From the NCBI GenBank assembly GCA_036435485.1, contig CM071598.1, forward strand, positions 105,274,501 to 105,338,500: a stretch of 64,000 nucleotides of DNA, written 5' to 3'. The position numbers and the translations under genes are program-made. This DNA is from Saposhnikovia divaricata (lineage: Eukaryota > Streptophyta > Magnoliopsida > Apiales > Apiaceae). Each line of letters begins with the position of its first letter. Within the stretch, counting starts at the first letter, position 1. Below the pieces are notes generated by a model. The model ran no database searches, was not told the DNA's origin, and was given only the letters and a program-made list of their open reading frames with translations. This document shows positions 60,044-64,000 of the stretch, piece by piece.

Positions 60044-61546
60044 ATGCCACCCAGAAGAATGAACACTCGAGCTCACCCGGTCAGTTCTGAAGGCCAGGGT
60101 AGCCACCATGGGACCGGAGGTCACCAGAACCATGAGGGGGAGAACGTAAACCTGAGTGAGGATGAGGGCAACGATTATAACTTGTTTGATAACTCTGAGT
60201 ACGACGAAGAAGAAGCTGGTGATGACACCCGAGAGGTAGAACCTCCAAGGGGAGGCCCTATGGAAAAATTCATGGAACTACTTAGGCAGAACTTGGACCG
60301 TCCCCCGATTCAGCAACCACCCAACAATGCTAATGCAAATGCTTTTCGGAACTTCAAATCCCTGAAACCCCCAGAATTTAAAGGAACTCCAGATCCGGTT
60401 GAGGCAAGAGCCTGGCTGAAGGAAATGGAAAAATCTTTCGAGATACTAGGTGTCGCTGAGGGGCAGAAGACTATTTTCGCCACCTACCTCCTGAATGGTG
60501 AGGCAAACTATTGGTGGGAAGCTAAGAGGAATTTGGAAGGAAGAGGTGTGGTGACCTAGGAGAGGTTTAGCGAACTGTTCTTGGAAAAGTACTTCCCTAG
60601 GTTCATGGAGACACAAATGGAGCTGAAGTTTTTGGAACTAAAGCAAGGTAACATGACGGTGGCCGAGTATGAGGCCAAATTTACTAAGTTATCAAGGTTT
60701 GTGCCGGAATATGTGAACTCTGAGGCAAAGAGGGCCCGAAGGTTTCAACTGGGGCTAAAGCAATGGATTCAGAATTGTGTGGCGGTTCTTGAGCTGACAA
60801 ACTATGCCACCCTGGTACAGAAAGCATCAATTGTTGAGGCTGGGAGTGAACAGATGCAGAAGGAGAGGGAAGGAAAGAAGAGGAAATTTGATAGTCGAAA
60901 GGGAAACTCTGCGGGTGGGGGTTTTCCGAGCAAGTTTAAGCGAGGGGCGATATCCCAGCCCAGCGGGAACTTTGGAACCAAGAGAGCTGAAAGTTGGAGT
61001 GTGGGCCAGGGCAGCCGACCACAGGGATCGTCTTACTCTACCCCATCTCGAGCCCTACCCCCGGATTGCAATAAGTGTGGAAGGAAACATGCGGGCGTGT
61101 GTAACCTACAGGATGTGAAGTGCTTCAAGTGTGGGCTGACAGGACATTATGCTAACGCCTGTCGAGGAACTAGTAACAACACCAATGTCGGAGGCAATTG
61201 CTTCAAGTGTTGGAAACCAGGGCACCGAATGAGGGAATGTTTGTCCTCTGGGCCAGCGGCGTCAAGAGTGAGTGGAACTGCTTCTAACAAGGCCCCTACT
61301 GCAAGAACTTTTAACATGACGGTGCAAGATGCCGTGAGGAATACGGATGTGATTGCAGGTACCCTACTACTCAACTCAGTTAAGGCAAATATTTTATTTG
61401 ATTCGGGAGCTACCAAGTCTTTCATATCCCTAGATTTTGTATGTCAGTTAGGCCTTAAGGCTGAACCATTGAAAGACAGACTGCAAGTAGACATAGCTAA
61501 TCATGAAATTATTCCTGTTAGCCAAGTATATCCAGGTTGTGACTAG
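60044..61546 (+). pseudogene. Gag and protease N-terminus of element A3
   Basis: Starts at an ATG (MPPRRMNTRAH...). An acidic N-terminal arm is followed by the capsid-like domain (LKPPEFKGTPDPVEARAWL, ANYWWEAKRNLEG). A TAG at 60557 breaks it, and the frame continues (FLEKYFPRFMETQMELKFLE). A basic stretch then leads to two CCHC knuckles at about 61109-61240 (CFKCGLTGHYANAC and CFKCWKPGHRMREC) preceded by a partial one. The protease active site ILFDSGATKSFISL is at about 61390-61430. A one-base frame change near 61543 separates it from the rest of the protease. It would form the particle core and process the polyprotein if intact. Confidence 0.88.
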
Positions 61547-64000
61547 AAATAGGAGGGCGACACTTTCGGGTAGATTTAATACCTTTTAAACTAGGAGAGT
61601 TTGACGTAATAGTAGGTATGGATTGGTTGATAGCCCACGGAGCCCAGATTGATTGTGTAAAGAAGAAAGTAAGTTTGAGACTGCCACAGAACGAGGAAGT
61701 AGTGTTTAGTGGAAAACGGCAAAACCAAAAGTTCCTTACTGTGATTCAAAGTAAGAAGCTGTTACGTAAAGGCTGTGAAGCCTACTTAGCCTATGTGAAG
61801 GATACCAAGAAGGAGGCACCAAACCTAAAGGAAATCCCTGTCGTTAATGAGTTCGCAGACGTATTTCCGGATGATCTTCCAGGACTACCACCTGATAGAG
61901 ACATTAAGTTCGCTATAGACTTAGTTCCTGGTACGGCCCCAATTTCGAAAGCCCCATATAGGCTAGCCCCAGTGGAGATGAAGGAGCTGGCCACTCAGTT
62001 ACAGAAGTTGTTGGATAAAGGGATGATAAGACCTAGTGTGTCACCGTGGGGAGCCCCGGTGTTATTCGTGAAAAAGAAGGATGGTAGTATGAGATTATGT
62101 ATAGACTACAGAGAGTTGAATAAGGTGACTATAAAGAATAAATATCCATTGCCCAGGATAGATGACCTGTTTGATCAACTAAAGGACGCAGTTTATTTTT
62201 CTAAAATTGATTTGAGGACCGGGTACCACCAGTTAAGAATTAGGCAAGAAGATATACCAAAGACGGCCTTTCGCACCCGGTACGGACACTATGAGTTCCT
62301 AGTGATGTCATTTGGGTTAACGAATGCCCCCGCAGCTTTCATGGACTTAATGAATCGAGTCTTCAAGAAGTACTTGGACAAGTGTGTTATAGTATTCATC
62401 GATGACATCTTGATTTATTCCAAGACGAAGGAGGAACATGCAGAGCACTTGAGGATTGTATTGGGAGCATTGAGAGAAGAAAAGTTTTACGCTAAGTTCT
62501 CGAAGTGTGAATTTTGGTTAAGGGAAGTTCAGTTTTTAGGGCATGTGATTAGCGATCAAGGCATCCTAGTGGACCCAGCCAAAATAGAGGCTGTATCAAA
62601 TTGGGAGAGACCAACCACTCCGACAGAGGTGAGAAGTTTTATAGGATTGGCTGGCTACTATAGGAGGTTTGTCCAAGACTTTGCCAAGATAGCAGCCCCT
62701 TTGACCCGACTAACTCGCAAGACCGAGAAGTTTGTGTGGACTGAAAAATGCGAAGAGAGCTTTCAAGAGTTGAAAAAGAGGTTGGTGACAGCACCAGTAC
62801 TAGCCCTACCCGAAGATAAGGGAGATTTTGTGATTTATAGCGACGCATCCCATAAAGGTTTAGGGTGTGTGCTTATGCAGTACGGTAAAGTGATTGCGTA
62901 TGCGTCCAGACAACTTAAGGAGTACGAGATAAGATACCCCACCCATGATTTGGAATTAGCGGCGATAGTTTTCGCTTTGAAGATCTGGAGGCATTATCTT
63001 TACGGAGAAAAGTGTGAAATCTACACAGATCACAAGAGCTTAAAGTACATATTCACTCAGAAGGAGTTAAACATGAGGCAGAGGAGATGGCTAGAGCTAA
63101 TCAAGGATTATGATTGTGAGATTCATTATCATCCAGGGAAAGCCAACGTGGTGGCCGATGCACTTAGCCGAAAGGAGAAACTCAAGATGATGACGTCAGC
63201 AGACGAGTTGATGAAAGATTTTGAGAAACTGGAGATTGAAGTGAGGTTACCAGGAATTGGACAAGAGAGTCTAAGGGAAATAAGAGTCCAACCACCGCTA
63301 TTGGAAAAGATTAAGTTATGCCAGGAAAAGAAGATAGAAGAAGAAAAGAATTCGATGGAGAAAATTTTGACCAGCGAGGAAATTAAGTGTGAAAAGGACG
63401 GGAATGGAGTTATGAGGTACGCATCTAGGATATGGATCCCGAATGTTCAGGAATTAAAAGACGAGATTTTGCAAGAGGCTCATAGTTCAAGGTACTCAAT
63501 TCACCCTGGAGGCACTAAGATGTATAGAGATCTGAGAGAATATTATTGGTGGCCAAATATGAAGAAGGACGTGGCAGAGTGGGTAGGTAAATGCTTGACA
63601 TGTCAAAGAGTAAAGGCCGAACACCAGAGGCCCAATGGATTGTTGCAACCCCTAGAGATACCCGAATGGAAGTGGGAGCATATTGCGATGGACTTTGTGG
63701 TCGGACTACCAAGGACCAAGAATAATCATGATGCCATTTGGGTAATTATCGATAGATTGACCAAGTCAGCACATTTTCTTCCAATCAACGAGAGATACAC
63801 TGTCGACAAGCTGGTGGATATTTACTTAAAGGAGATCGTGGTTAGGCATGGGCTTCCTGTGAGCATTGTATCAGATAGGGACCCAAGATTCAACTCCAGG
63901 TTCTGGAGGAGTTTTCAGGATTGTGTGGGGACCAAGTTAAACATGAGTACTGCATACCACCCCTAATCAGACGGACAGAGCGAGAGAACCATCCAGACCA
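61547..64000 (+). pseudogene. Pol of element A3: protease end, RT, RNase H, integrase (partial)
   Basis: Open from the frameshift at about 61543 to a TAA at 63964; the same frame goes on to the window end. Protease tail: VIVGMDWLIAHGAQIDC. RT: LCIDYRELNKVTIKNKYPLP and the catalytic FIDDILIYSK, with both Asp codons at 62401-62406 intact. RNase H: YSDASHKGLG (Asp at 62842), then the tether ending HPGKANVVADALSRK. Integrase: HHCC finger about 63480-63605 (two His in HSSRYSIHPGG, then CLTC), first Asp at 63691 (AMDFVVGLP) and second at 63874 (VSDRDPRF). The catalytic Glu and chromodomain lie beyond the window. Tekay/Del-type chromovirus. The TAA makes this copy defective unless read through. Confidence 0.92.

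Larger units (their letters stand above)
58315..64000 (+). mobile_element. Ty3/gypsy chromovirus A3, interior, runs off window
   Basis: Interior of the element whose 5' LTR is 54819-58314. Order: PBS, AAT microsatellite, leader ORF, gag with zinc knuckles, protease, RT, RNase H and integrase. The last part continues beyond 64000. It is the best preserved element here, yet it has several stops and one frameshift. Confidence 0.9.

Overview
This is nuclear DNA of a flowering plant, probably a eudicot. The evidence is GT-AG introns in a conserved plant gene, a SARD4-type gene, Ty3/gypsy and Ty1/copia LTR retrotransposons primed by initiator tRNA-Met, a Stowaway-like MITE and Helitron-type ends. 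An asterid such as an Apiaceae is possible, but I cannot fix the family from sequence alone. Roughly nine tenths of the window is transposable-element sequence; only two host genes are supported.

Layout. 1-11863: an old chromovirus-type gypsy element (A1) with a partial 5' LTR (1-3272, terminal part duplicated in tandem), a heavily decayed interior and a 3' LTR (8984-11863, internally deleted). 11864-12522: short repeats and the upstream region of a gene. 12523-16813 (+): a ten-exon gene for an uncharacterized At3g49140-like protein of about 498 aa. 17889-18884 (-): an intronless SARD4-type reductase of the ornithine cyclodeaminase/mu-crystallin family, in convergent orientation. A Stowaway-like MITE (18979-19281) lies 94 bp upstream of its ATG, followed by a Helitron-like element (19400-20279).

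20575-41122: a nested stack. The outer element is an Athila/Tat-type gypsy element with GCATG target-site duplications. It is internally deleted and keeps only gag/protease. A second gypsy element (B, minus strand, 23789-38877, CACAC duplications) sits inside it, with two 4.7-kb LTRs that are nearly identical around a dead interior. 41128-44138: Helitron-like repeats, a complete solo LTR (41893-42956, ACTAT duplications), another Helitron-type 3' end, and short tandem arrays including a GC-rich 42-bp minisatellite.

44139-53936 (-): a SIRE/Maximus-like copia element with one LTR, a decayed pol and an unusually long (about 1,600 codons) extra reading frame between pol and the 3' LTR. It is cut off at 53937 by a 160-bp terminal piece of a family-B LTR, which in turn abuts a chromovirus integrase end (54097-54785). 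54819-64000: a family-A LTR that serves both that integrase end and a second, better preserved chromovirus. The latter has PBS, a GC-rich leader ORF, gag and pol, and runs off the window.

The two host genes form a small gene island (about 12.5-18.9 kb) between retrotransposon blocks. Nothing suggests that they work together. No tRNA, rRNA or CRISPR was seen. The least conventional coding signals are the leader ORF of the last chromovirus (58586-59314), the giant extra frame of the copia element, and a short LTR-encoded peptide whose start resembles a histone H3 tail.
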